A stretch of DNA of 64,000 nucleotides. Origin: Halocynthiibacter sp049608145 (lineage in GTDB: Bacteria > Pseudomonadota > Alphaproteobacteria > Rhodobacterales > Rhodobacteraceae). The stretch lies in the NCBI RefSeq assembly GCF_049608145.1, contig NZ_JBMYXF010000008.1, positions 1 through 64,000 on the forward strand. The letters run 5' to 3'. Below the pieces are notes generated by a model. That model worked only from the letters and a program-made list of their open reading frames with translations. It was not told where the DNA came from and did not search any database. Shown here piece after piece: positions 16,706 to 25,606 of the stretch (position 1 is the first letter of the stretch; each line of letters begins with the position of its first letter). Both the position numbers and the translations under genes were made by a program.

Positions 16706-19264
16706 ATGTCTCGTTACACCGCATCTGATCTGGAACCCAAATGGCAAAAAGCCTGGGAAGAAGCCGGAGTTTTCACAGCCACCCGCGATGAGAACAAAGA
16801 AAAATACTATGTGCTTGAGATGTTCCCTTACCCATCCGGCAAGCTGCACATGGGTCATGTACGCAACTATACCATGGGCGACGTGATTTCGCGTTATAAG
16901 ATGTCTTGTGGTTTTTCCGTGCTGCACCCAATGGGATTTGATGCTTTTGGCATGCCTGCGGAAAATGCGGCGATGGCAATCGGTGGTCATCCGAAAACCT
17001 GGACCTATGAAAACATCGACACAATGGTCGAACAGATGAAACCGCTGGGCCTGTCGCTTGACTGGTCCCGTATGTTTGCCACCTGTGATGTTGAATATTA
17101 CGGGCAACAACAGGCCCTGTTCCTCGATTTCCTCGAAAAAGGTCTGGTTTATCGCAAAAATGCCGTCGTGAACTGGGATCCGGTGGATATGACGGTTCTG
17201 GCGAATGAACAGGTGGAAAACGGCTGTGGATGGCGGTCAGGTGCACCAGTGGAACGCCGCGAACTGACACAATGGTTCTTCAAGATCTCGGATTATTCCG
17301 ATGAATTGCTGACCGCCCTGGACGGATTGGAAAACTGGCCTGCAAAAGTGCGCCTGATGCAGGAAAACTGGATCGGCAAATCACGCGGTCTGCAATTTGC
17401 CTTTGAACGTGTGGACGGCGAAGAACCGATCACAGTTTACACCACCCGCCCCGACACGCTGAACGGCGCAAGCTTTGTGGGGATTTCGCCAGATCACCCG
17501 ATTTCCAAGGAACTGGAAGAAAACAACCCCGAAGTTGCTGCGATTCTTGCGGAAATGCGCAAGGGCGGCACCACGGAAGAAGCCATCGAAACCGCTGAAA
17601 AGCTGGGCTATGACACCGGTATCAAGGCGAAACATCCGCTGACCGGTGCGGAATTGCCCGTTTGGATCGCGAACTTTATCCTGATGGATTACGGCACAGG
17701 TGCAATCTTTGCCTGTCCGGCCCATGATCAGCGCGACCTTGATTTCTGCCGTAAATACGATCTACCCGTGATCGACACCTTCTTTGCGCTGGACAATGAG
17801 ACAGCTGTCGAAAACGAAGCTTTCGTTCCAATGAAGTCCGAGAAAGTGAAATGGGTTGACCATTTCGCAGGCCTGGATGAGGCAACCGGCGAAGAGGCCA
17901 TCAATGTTACGATTGATCTGGCTGAAAAAGACGGTTGGGGCGAAGGTGTGACCAAGTTCCGCCTGCGTGACTGGGGCCTGTCCCGTCAACGCTATTGGGG
18001 CTGCCCGATTCCTGTGGTGCATTGTGATGCTTGTGGCGTGGTTCCTGAGAAAAAAGAAAACCTGCCGATTGAATTGCCGTTTGATGTCAGCTTTGACCAG
18101 CCGGGCAATCCGCTGGACCGTCACCCGACCTGGCGCAACTGTGCCTGCCCGTCTTGTGGTGCTGACGCGCTACGCGAAACCGACACGATGGATACCTTCG
18201 TTGATTCATCCTGGTATTTCGCCCGCTTCACCGCACCGGATGCTGCAACGCCAACAGATATGGCCGAGGCCGAATACTGGATGAACGTCGATCAATATAT
18301 CGGCGGGATTGAACATGCGATTCTGCACCTGCTCTATTCCCGCTTCTTTGCGCGTGCGATGCAAATCTGTGGTCATTTGCCGGACAAAGCGATTGAACCG
18401 TTTGATGCGCTGTTCACGCAGGGCATGGTGACGCATGAGATCTATGAAAACACCACGCGCAAAACCCCAGAAGGGCGCACGCTGTATCATTACCCGGAAG
18501 AAGTCGAGAAACGCGACGGCAACACCTATGTTAAGGGCACGGATGAACAGTTGAAGGTCACGCCTTCTGCGAAAATGTCTAAGTCCAAGAACAATGTCGT
18601 CGATCCCGTTTCTATCATTGATGCTTATGGCGCTGATACGGCTCGTTGGTTTGTTCTCTCTGATTCTCCCCCCGAACGGGATGTGGAATGGACAGCCTCT
18701 GGTGCCGAAGCCGCCGCAAAGCACCTGAACCGCGTCTGGAATCTGTGTGACCGCATTGGCGAGATGGATAAAGATGCCAAAGGCACGGGCGACGAAGATC
18801 TGCTGCGCGAAACGCACAAGGCGATTCGCGATGTAACCTTGGGTGTGGAAAGCTTTGGCTTTAACGCGGCCATTGCGAAACTTTACGGTTTCACCAACAT
18901 CATTCAGAAATCCAAAGCCAGCCACAAAGCACAGCGCGAGGCCATCATGACCCTTGCGCAACTGATGGCCCCGATGACGCCACATCTGGCGGAAGATATC
19001 TGGGCGCATCAGGGCGGCGAAGGTCTGGTGATCAACGCACCATGGCCAAAGGCTGACAAAGCTCTCCTGGTGGAAAGCAGTGTCACAATGCCGATCCAGA
19101 TCAACGGCAAACGCCGCGCCGAAGTCAGCGTGCCTGCGGATATGGGCAAAGAAGAGATTGAAAAAATCGCGCTGGCACATGATGCTGTGGTCAAGGCGCT
19201 TGATGGCAATGCGCCAAAGAAACTGATCGTGGTTCCGGGACGCATTATCAATGTGGTTGTTTAA
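16706..19264 (+). CDS. leuS: Leucyl-tRNA synthetase
   Basis: 852 residues, normal for a bacterial LeuRS. The HIGH-type motif lies at about 41-51 (YPSGKLHMGHVRNY), the editing domain at about 220-420 (TTRPDTLNGASF; later GTGAIFACPAHDQRD), and KMSKS at about 623-627 (AKMSKSKNN), followed by the anticodon-binding domain. It charges tRNA-Leu with leucine. The frame ends 14 bases inside lptE, and holA follows lptE by overlap, so leuS-lptE-holA form one translation-coupled operon. Confidence 0.97.
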   Translation: MSRYTASDLEPKWQKAWEEAGVFTATRDENKEKYYVLEMFPYPSGKLHMGHVRNYTMGDVISRYKMSCGFSVLHPMGFDAFGMPAENAAMAIGGHPKTWTYENIDTMVEQMKPLGLSLDWSRMFATCDVEYYGQQQALFLDFLEKGLVYRKNAVVNWDPVDMTVLANEQVENGCGWRSGAPVERRELTQWFFKISDYSDELLTALDGLENWPAKVRLMQENWIGKSRGLQFAFERVDGEEPITVYTTRPDTLNGASFVGISPDHPISKELEENNPEVAAILAEMRKGGTTEEAIETAEKLGYDTGIKAKHPLTGAELPVWIANFILMDYGTGAIFACPAHDQRDLDFCRKYDLPVIDTFFALDNETAVENEAFVPMKSEKVKWVDHFAGLDEATGEEAINVTIDLAEKDGWGEGVTKFRLRDWGLSRQRYWGCPIPVVHCDACGVVPEKKENLPIELPFDVSFDQPGNPLDRHPTWRNCACPSCGADALRETDTMDTFVDSSWYFARFTAPDAATPTDMAEAEYWMNVDQYIGGIEHAILHLLYSRFFARAMQICGHLPDKAIEPFDALFTQGMVTHEIYENTTRKTPEGRTLYHYPEEVEKRDGNTYVKGTDEQLKVTPSAKMSKSKNNVVDPVSIIDAYGADTARWFVLSDSPPERDVEWTASGAEAAAKHLNRVWNLCDRIGEMDKDAKGTGDEDLLRETHKAIRDVTLGVESFGFNAAIAKLYGFTNIIQKSKASHKAQREAIMTLAQLMAPMTPHLAEDIWAHQGGEGLVINAPWPKADKALLVESSVTMPIQINGKRRAEVSVPADMGKEEIEKIALAHDAVVKALDGNAPKKLIVVPGRIINVVV

Positions 19265-19739
19265 ACACCTCTCTGTATTTCTGATTGTCGCAGCCCTAAC
19301 CGGCTGCGGCTTTACACCTGCCTTAGCACCGGATCAGTCTGGCCATGCGTTACAAAACAGCATCGAAGTCATGGCCCCTTCTGATCGCAACGGGTTTGAT
19401 ATCACCCGCCGCCTTGAAGAACGTCTTGGGCAGCCGGAAAACATCCGCTGGACGCTGAACTATCATTTAACGGTGGAAGAAGACGGTCTTGGCATTACGC
19501 CGGAACAGGTCACGACCCGCTATAATATTGATGGTGTGCTGACTTATACCCTGAAAGATGACACGACCGACAGCGTTGTCGCCGAAGGAAAAGTTTCCAA
19601 TTTCACCAGCTACGCCGCCACAGGCACGACAATTTCAACGCAAACAGCACAGCGCGATGCACGCCAGCGACTGATGGTGATTCTTGCAGACCAGCTTTAC
19701 ACCAGACTGCTGCTTGTCAGCGATCAGATCGCCCCATGA
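19251..19739 (+). CDS. lptE: LPS assembly lipoprotein LptE
   Basis: 162 residues. It begins inside the end of leuS (14-base overlap). The signal peptide ends in lipobox LTGC with Cys19. The body carries the LptE pattern of alternating strands (IRWTLNYHLTVEEDGLGI, TRYNIDGVLTYTL) and a helical tail. LptE is the outer-membrane plug of LptD and helps deliver LPS to the cell surface. The place between leuS and holA is conserved in proteobacteria and supports the call. Confidence 0.88.
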   Translation: MWLFKHLSVFLIVAALTGCGFTPALAPDQSGHALQNSIEVMAPSDRNGFDITRRLEERLGQPENIRWTLNYHLTVEEDGLGITPEQVTTRYNIDGVLTYTLKDDTTDSVVAEGKVSNFTSYAATGTTISTQTAQRDARQRLMVILADQLYTRLLLVSDQIAP

Positions 19740-20758
19740 AACTGGCGGCGCGCGAAGCAGGCAGATATTTTGCAAAGCCTGATCCGGGCAAAACCGGGCT
19801 TTTGATCTATGGCCAAGACGCAATGCGCGTTGCCCTGAAACGACAACAGGTGATTGCCGCCCTTGTTGGCCCCAAAGGCGAAGAAGAAATGCGCCTGACC
19901 CGGATCAACGGGGCAGAGCTGCGCAAAGATCCTGCCCAGCTGACAGACGCAATGAAAGCCGTCGGTTTCTTCCCTGGCCCGCGTGTTGTCTTTGTAGAAG
20001 AGGCCACAGAATTCGCGTTTCCCGCCCTGCAAACCGCATTGGACGACTGGCAAGACGGTGATGCACAGGTTGTCGTGACGGCAAAAGCACTGAAAGCCAC
20101 ATCCAAAACACGCAAACTGTTTGAAGGCCATCGCAACGCTTACGCTGTCGGCATTTATGATGATCCCCCCGGGCGTGAAGAAATCGAAGAGATGTTGCAA
20201 AAAGCCGGCCTGCAAAATGTGCCACGCGATGCGATGGAGACAATCGAAAACCTGTCACGCAGCCTTGACCCAGGTGATTTTTCTCAGGTCATCGAAAAGC
20301 TGGGTCTCTATAAACATCGCGATACATCCCCTGTATCCGAAGCCGATATCGAAGCCGTCGCGCCCACCTCTACCGAAGCCGCGCTGGATGACATGTTGAA
20401 TATCATCGCCGAAGCCCGCACCGCAGAAATCGGCCCCCTGATGGCGCGTCTGCGCAGCCAGGGTATTTTGCCGGTGACGCTTTGCATTGGTGCCATGCGT
20501 CATTTCCGAACACTGCACGCCGCTGCATCTGATCCGGGCGGGCCGTCCCAGGGCATATCCCGACTGCGCCCCCCGGTTTTCGGCCCGCGTCGCGACCGTA
20601 TGACACGCCAGGCCACGAACTGGGGATTACGCCGCCTGGAACAAGCCCTTCAGGTGCTAACCGAAACTGATCTTCAGCTGCGATCTTCATCCAATGCCCC
20701 CGCCAATGCCGCGATGGAACGCGCGCTGATCCGTCTTTCAATGCTTGCCCGACGATAG
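19736..20758 (+). CDS. holA: DNA polymerase III subunit delta
   Basis: 340 residues with a four-base ATGA overlap with lptE. The sequence follows the HolA pattern: FLIYGQDAMRV-type start, FFPGPRVVFVEEAT, EEMLQKAGL, a middle block on PGDFSQVIEKLGLY, and a C-terminal collar helix with ALIRLSMLARR. The delta subunit opens the beta clamp within the clamp loader. The stop is TAG, followed eight bases later by the GST gene. Confidence 0.92.
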   Translation: MKLAAREAGRYFAKPDPGKTGLLIYGQDAMRVALKRQQVIAALVGPKGEEEMRLTRINGAELRKDPAQLTDAMKAVGFFPGPRVVFVEEATEFAFPALQTALDDWQDGDAQVVVTAKALKATSKTRKLFEGHRNAYAVGIYDDPPGREEIEEMLQKAGLQNVPRDAMETIENLSRSLDPGDFSQVIEKLGLYKHRDTSPVSEADIEAVAPTSTEAALDDMLNIIAEARTAEIGPLMARLRSQGILPVTLCIGAMRHFRTLHAAASDPGGPSQGISRLRPPVFGPRRDRMTRQATNWGLRRLEQALQVLTETDLQLRSSSNAPANAAMERALIRLSMLARR

Positions 20759-20766
20759 GAAACACC

Positions 20767-21360
20767 ATGTATGAAGTCATCGGCGCGATCCGCTCGCGCA
20801 CCCGCCGTGTCCTGTGGATGTTGGAAGAAATCGGTGCCAGCTATACACGCAACGCAGCCCCCGCCCGGTCAGATGCGGCCCGGGCCATCAATCCAACGGG
20901 CAAAATCCCTGCCCTGATTGCAGATGGCACCACCTTGACCGACTCGACCGCCATCATTCAGTTTCTGGCCGATCGTCACGGACAGCTCACCTATGAAACC
21001 GGCACGATTGAACGCGCACAACAGGATGGCTTTACCCAGCTTATTCTGGACGAATTTGATTCTGTTCTGTGGATGGCCGGTCGTCATGAACATTACCTGC
21101 CCGAGGAGGAACGTATTCCCGGCGTTCGCGACACCTGCGCAAAAGAACTTGCCCGCAATATGGCAGCACTTGCACCACGTCTTACCGGGAACGCATTTCT
21201 TATGGGCGATAAAATCACCGTACCGGATTTGATCTTGGCACATTGTTTAGACTGGGCGCGCAGTGCAGGTTTCGAAATCAGCGAACCCACACTGGAAGAG
21301 TATCGCAAACGCCTACGTGCCCGCGATGCATATCGCAGAACTTTGGCCATGACAGAATAA
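20767..21360 (+). CDS. Glutathione S-transferase family protein
   Basis: 197 residues. The thioredoxin-like N-terminal domain (1-75) has the Pro-containing NPTGKIPALIADG and the TDSTAIIQFLADRHG block (Ser of the glutathione site). An alpha-helical C-terminal domain with MGDKITVPDLILAHCLDWA follows. GSTs conjugate glutathione to electrophiles or act as peroxidases; the substrate is unknown. It is eight bases after holA and so probably the last gene of the leuS operon. A palindrome lies just after the stop. Confidence 0.88.
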   Translation: MYEVIGAIRSRTRRVLWMLEEIGASYTRNAAPARSDAARAINPTGKIPALIADGTTLTDSTAIIQFLADRHGQLTYETGTIERAQQDGFTQLILDEFDSVLWMAGRHEHYLPEEERIPGVRDTCAKELARNMAALAPRLTGNAFLMGDKITVPDLILAHCLDWARSAGFEISEPTLEEYRKRLRARDAYRRTLAMTE

Positions 21361-21364
21361 GGCC

Positions 21365-21380
21365 CTAACCCATGGGTTAG
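21365..21380. terminator. 16-bp perfect palindrome between convergent genes
   Basis: CTAACCCATGGGTTAG reads the same on both strands and includes the stop codon of the minus-strand flavoprotein gene (21377-21379). On the plus strand TCTCTATTTTG follows, giving a modest intrinsic terminator for the GST gene. Confidence 0.5.
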
Positions 21381-22531
21381 TCTCTATTTTGGGCCCAGTT
21401 TGCTGCTGCACGACCTGCAAACTGTCCTGTCGCTAGACAGGCCGTGATCAGATAACCACCGGTTGGGGCTTCCCAATCCAGCATCTCGCCCGCACAAAAT
21501 ACACCCGGCCTATTTTTCAACATTAGGCCACGATCAAGTGCTGCGAACTGCAGGCCACCTGCAACAGAAATCGCCTCGTCTATGGGGCGCGGGCCATCAT
21601 GGGACAACGGCATATCCTTGATCGATCCTGCACTGAAATCAGACCCTATTTCACGCAAAAGCGCGACTTTTACTGCACTCAATCCAGCTTTACGCAGGTG
21701 ATTGGTCATGCTGTTTTTCGCGCGTGGTCGATCCAGACGCATCTGTAATTTTTCGACGGATAGATCCGGCATCAGGTCCAGGAACAGATCCGCACCCTCG
21801 CGCATTTCACGGGACACCGCATAAATTGCACTGCCTTCAATCCCCCGCCCGGAAATTACAAATTCGCCTTTCACCTGACGATTGCCGCATTTCAGAACCA
21901 CTGGTTTAACAGGCGCACCCAAATGTTTCGCCATGTGGTCAGACCAGTTTCTTTCAAATCCCATATTGGCAGGTTTAAACGGTACAACCTGATCGCCCAG
22001 ATATTCCACCCAGACCCCATCGGCCCCCAATCGCGCCCAGCTGGCGCCGCCACAGGCGAGAACGGTCACATCCGGTGTCAAAACTTCGTTCCCGTTTGCG
22101 CTGACGACCGAAACACCGCCATCGGTGAAGCCATTCCAACGCAGGCCCGTTCGCAACACCACACCCAGCCCATCCAGTCGTATCAACCAGCTGCGTAACA
22201 GGGGCGACGCCTTCATCACCTTCGGAAACACCCGCCCAGATGATCCGGTAAATACGTCTTGTCCCAGCCCCTGGGCCCAGGCCTTTGTCTGTTCCGGTCC
22301 AAACCCATGCAGAATTTCCAACAACAGATCCGGCGCATCAGGGAAAGCCGCCAAAAAATCCGCAAGGGGTTCATCTTTTGTCAGGTTCAGCCCGCTTTTC
22401 CCCGCCATCAAAAATTTGCGCGCGGGGCTGGTTTTCGCTTCGATCACCGTGACAGACAACCCCGCTTTCGCCAGCTCCTCCGCGGCCATCAACCCGGCTG
22501 GACCCGCTCCAATGACAAGCCCCGTTTTCAT
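21377..22531 (-). CDS. HI0933/TIGR03862-type flavoprotein (BaiN/YhiN family)
   Basis: 384 residues. The FAD/NAD-binding motif is at the start (GLVIGAGPAGLMAAEELAKAG), followed by KFLMAGKSGLNLTKDEP and a C-terminal FAD block (FCAGEMLDWEAPTGGYLITACLATG). This fits the family of predicted flavoproteins related to HI0933 and the TIGR03862 subgroup common in alphaproteobacteria. The reaction is unknown. The start overlaps the MscS gene stop by four bases, so the two are translated together. Confidence 0.87.
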   Translation of the reverse strand: MKTGLVIGAGPAGLMAAEELAKAGLSVTVIEAKTSPARKFLMAGKSGLNLTKDEPLADFLAAFPDAPDLLLEILHGFGPEQTKAWAQGLGQDVFTGSSGRVFPKVMKASPLLRSWLIRLDGLGVVLRTGLRWNGFTDGGVSVVSANGNEVLTPDVTVLACGGASWARLGADGVWVEYLGDQVVPFKPANMGFERNWSDHMAKHLGAPVKPVVLKCGNRQVKGEFVISGRGIEGSAIYAVSREMREGADLFLDLMPDLSVEKLQMRLDRPRAKNSMTNHLRKAGLSAVKVALLREIGSDFSAGSIKDMPLSHDGPRPIDEAISVAGGLQFAALDRGLMLKNRPGVFCAGEMLDWEAPTGGYLITACLATGQFAGRAAANWAQNRD

Positions 22532-23865
22532 TCTGCAACTGTCGGCAAAGCGCCCTTAATTTCGACAACGCGATGCGGATACGGAATTTCGATATTCGCG
22601 TCTTTCAGCGCATTCCAGACGATGAACATAATATCTGACGTGAATTTATTCTCACCGTCATCAAACCCGTTCACCCAGAATTCCACGGCGAAATCAACGC
22701 CGCTGTCACCAAACCCGCGCAACTCACAATCCGGAGGGTATGGCGCATCAAGCACACCTTTGTGCTGTGCCACTGCCGCTTCGATAATGTCCGGCACTTT
22801 GTTGATGTCGGTATCATAACTGACAGAAAATTCGACTTCGTAGCGGTTGGAAGACCCCTGATCAGAATAGTTCACAACACGGGTTGTAATGAAATCCTCA
22901 TTCGGAACAACGATCCAGCGACCATCAAAGGTTTCCAGAAAAATCGCACGCGCAGTCATCTTTACAATTGTGCCGGATTCACCGCCGTCCAGTTCCACAT
23001 AATCCCCCACGGTCGCCTGACCTTCCAGCAAAAGAATCACGCCCGAAATGAAGTTCGACGCAATTTTCTGCAGGCCAAAACCAAGACCCACACCAATCGC
23101 ACCACCAAGCACCGCAAGGGCCGACAGGTTGATCCCCATGATGTTCAGAAGCAACAAAAAGGCGAGACCAAATATAAAGATCTCGGATGCTTTCACAGCC
23201 AACTGTCGCGTTGCAGGGCGCAGCTCTGCCTGCTTCTGGATATAGGTCGTGCTCTGATCATTCGACCAACGCCCCAACCAGAACAGCAACGCCCCGGCAA
23301 TAACGCCACGCACCAAAGACATGACAGAAAAACTAATGTTGCCCAACTGGATGATGGTCGCACTTAGAAAATCTGTCGCCGGGTTCAACATACCCACCGT
23401 GTGCAGCGCCATGGCAGGCAAAAGGACATATTTGCCAAGAAGTTTCAGGAAAGAATCGTTGATAATATCCCGCACAAAGGCACGCACAGCCAGGAACAGG
23501 AACACACGTTTGCCAAAGGCAATCACAGCCCCCGACCCAAACAAAGACCGCGTCACACCTTCGCCGGCGCCGGTAAAAGCGTAAGCCAGCAAGGGCAACA
23601 TCAGGGGCAGGTAGATCAGCGCATAGCGGCGCAGGCGCGCGATGATATGGCTTTGTTCTTCAGGCGGCGTGACCAGGCGAATAATCACCGGCGTTGCCTT
23701 GCGCGTTACATACCAGGCGATGCCAAAGGCAAGAACCAGCAGGGCAAATTGTGTCCATGCGGCGGGTGAAAGCAGCCAGTCACTGGCAAGATCCCAGGCC
23801 CATAGCCCATATTCTTTTACCGTCTCAACAATCCCGCCCTGGGTCTCTGTGGCTTCTACGCTCAT
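22528..23865 (-). CDS. MscS-family mechanosensitive ion channel
   Basis: 445 residues from ATG 23865, which has GGAGAG upstream. About five hydrophobic segments precede the MscS core: the pore helix region (LSALAVLGGAIGVGLGFGLQKIASNFISGV) and the cytoplasmic beta domain (YVELDGGESGTIVKMTARAIFLETFDGRWIVVPNEDFITTRVVNYS). The channel opens on membrane tension and releases solutes after osmotic downshift. It is longer than E. coli MscS because of extra N-terminal helices. It is upstream of and overlaps the flavoprotein gene. Confidence 0.92.
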   Translation of the reverse strand: MSVEATETQGGIVETVKEYGLWAWDLASDWLLSPAAWTQFALLVLAFGIAWYVTRKATPVIIRLVTPPEEQSHIIARLRRYALIYLPLMLPLLAYAFTGAGEGVTRSLFGSGAVIAFGKRVFLFLAVRAFVRDIINDSFLKLLGKYVLLPAMALHTVGMLNPATDFLSATIIQLGNISFSVMSLVRGVIAGALLFWLGRWSNDQSTTYIQKQAELRPATRQLAVKASEIFIFGLAFLLLLNIMGINLSALAVLGGAIGVGLGFGLQKIASNFISGVILLLEGQATVGDYVELDGGESGTIVKMTARAIFLETFDGRWIVVPNEDFITTRVVNYSDQGSSNRYEVEFSVSYDTDINKVPDIIEAAVAQHKGVLDAPYPPDCELRGFGDSGVDFAVEFWVNGFDDGENKFTSDIMFIVWNALKDANIEIPYPHRVVEIKGALPTVAE

Positions 23866-23940
23866 AATACTCTCCGGTCCTGGCACTCAGAATAGATGAT
23901 GCATACAGGCTCTGACCAAAATCTCAAGGCGAACCAGACG

Positions 23941-24555
23941 TTAACCCAACATGGCCTTGATCGCCGCCACATGCGCAGCAGACGCCCCACAGGGAACATC
24001 TGACAGATTGTGCGCCTCGGTCATCAGATCTTCCGGTGCAGTGATGCGATCAACCAATCCAAACGAAAGCGCTTCATCCGCTGTGATTTTCTGACCGCTC
24101 ATCAAGATCAGTTTGGCGCGCGCCGGGCCGATCAGGGCTTTCATCCGGATGGGATCAGATGGCTGCGGCAGAAAGCCCAGTTTCATCACCGGATAGAAAA
24201 ACTTTGCGTGCGCCACAGCAAGGCGCAGATCGCAGGCTAGGACCATCCCCATAGCGCCCCCGGCAAGCGTGCCATTCAATGCCGCAATCGTCAGGCAGGG
24301 CGCAGTGGCCACCGCCCCTGAAAGGCGTTCCCACAGGGGGGAAGTGGCAAGGCCTGCGCGGGCCTCATCCAGATCAGCCCCTGCCGAAAAAACCGTACCT
24401 TCCCCCGTCAAGATAACCGTGTTTACCCCAGCATCAGAGACTGATTCAAAGATCTCACACAATTCTTCTAGCATGCCAGAGGTCAGAGAATTTGCTTTCT
24501 CCGGCCGGTCAATTTTCACAACCTGACAGGCCCCGGATTTTTCGACCCGGATCAT
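23941..24555 (-). CDS. Enoyl-CoA hydratase/isomerase family protein
   Basis: 204 residues, shorter than the usual 255-260 for a crotonase-fold enzyme because the C-terminal helices are reduced. The core is present: IDRPEKANSLTSGMLEEL, FSAGADLDEA and ALNGTLAGGAMGMVLACDLRLAVAHAKF with the oxyanion-hole Gly residues, then KLGFLPQPSD. The substrate is unknown. It overlaps the upstream SDR gene by four bases, so both enzymes likely serve one pathway on acyl-CoA substrates. Confidence 0.87.
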   Translation of the reverse strand: MIRVEKSGACQVVKIDRPEKANSLTSGMLEELCEIFESVSDAGVNTVILTGEGTVFSAGADLDEARAGLATSPLWERLSGAVATAPCLTIAALNGTLAGGAMGMVLACDLRLAVAHAKFFYPVMKLGFLPQPSDPIRMKALIGPARAKLILMSGQKITADEALSFGLVDRITAPEDLMTEAHNLSDVPCGASAAHVAAIKAMLG

Positions 24556-25307
24556 ACGGTCAGACCTGCCCGTTTGCGAACTTCTTCATTCGCATGATGC
24601 ACTTCCTGGCCCAGATAATCATCTGCATCTTCCCCACACATCCACAACAGGATCTTTGCGGGTACATCGACAGGATGGTGATCTTCCCAGTCCAGCAGGC
24701 TGACCGCATTAATGCCGGATGCTTTGATGTCTTTTTGCATGCGTGTCGCAACCGTTCCGGGGGAAAATCCCATAATCCGTACGCCCTTGCCGCCACTTTC
24801 CAGATGCGCCGCATTCGTCAGCATCGCGGTGCCGGCCTTAGACGTGCAATAGGCGCTCCAGCCTTCCAATGCGTTATGGGCCGCACCGGAACTGATCGTG
24901 ATCACAGTGCCCGCACCGCGTGTTTCCATCCCCGGAATAACCGCCCGCATCCCGTTATAGACACCTTTTGTATTGATATCGAGCACACGTCCCCAAGCTT
25001 CGGGATCAGACGTCGACATCATACCAATCGGGTCGATCACCCCAGCATTATTGATCAGAATATCAATAGGTCCAAAGTGGCGTTCCGCCTGGGTGATCGC
25101 ATTTACCATGTCGGGCCAGGACGACACATCGCCACTTACCGCCAAAGCATTTTCGCCAATTTCACCTGCAATAGTCTCTGTTTCGGCAGTCGAACGCGCG
25201 AACAGTACCACATTCGCGCCCGCCCCCGCGAACAGCCGTGCTGTGGCTTCGCCAATGCCGCGGCTTGCCCCGGTTATAAACACTGTCTTTCCTGAAACGC
25301 CGGCCAT
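24552..25307 (-). CDS. SDR-family oxidoreductase
   Basis: 251 residues with a classical short-chain dehydrogenase fold: cofactor motif TGASRGIGEA at about 12-21, NNAG at about 86-89, catalytic Ser in ISSGAAHN and YCTSK (Tyr-x-x-x-Lys). It uses NAD(H) or NADP(H) to oxidise or reduce a hydroxyl or keto group. Overlap with the enoyl-CoA hydratase-like gene suggests a hydroxyacyl-CoA type substrate, but this is inference. Confidence 0.9.
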   Translation of the reverse strand: MAGVSGKTVFITGASRGIGEATARLFAGAGANVVLFARSTAETETIAGEIGENALAVSGDVSSWPDMVNAITQAERHFGPIDILINNAGVIDPIGMMSTSDPEAWGRVLDINTKGVYNGMRAVIPGMETRGAGTVITISSGAAHNALEGWSAYCTSKAGTAMLTNAAHLESGGKGVRIMGFSPGTVATRMQKDIKASGINAVSLLDWEDHHPVDVPAKILLWMCGEDADDYLGQEVHHANEEVRKRAGLTV

Positions 25308-25547
25308 CCCATGCCTCCCTTTTTTCTGATACCCTCATGTTAGAACGCTAGGTCTGTCAACAAAAGGGCTTTGGGGCAGAATGTCACAACCGCTTGAAGC
25401 GGGGCCTGGGCACCCCCATATCAAATCACATGAGAACATCAGACAATCCACACCGATATATTACTGACCGATCCCATACAGCCTGCCCAGGCCTAAGTTT
25501 GACTTAAGCGAAATCCAGGCAATTTCCGTAGAACCTGTCCCCATGCC

Positions 25548-25575
25548 TTGACCGGCTGACAACCTGCGCGATAAC
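25548..25575 (+). promoter_or_regulatory. Candidate promoter of the DUF2125 gene
   Basis: TTGACC (25548-25553) and GATAAC (25570-25575) with a 16-base spacer, ending about 30 bases before the start codon. The rest of the roughly 300-base gap from 25308 holds only a short CCGCTTGAAGCGG palindrome and no gene. Confidence 0.45.
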
Positions 25576-25606
25576 TGAACTCAAATTCATTCCGAAAGGC
25601 TCTGCA

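Noticed and set aside
18206..19180. 324-codon minus-strand ORF over leuS
   Set aside because: Shadow of leuS; low-complexity composition and no start signal.
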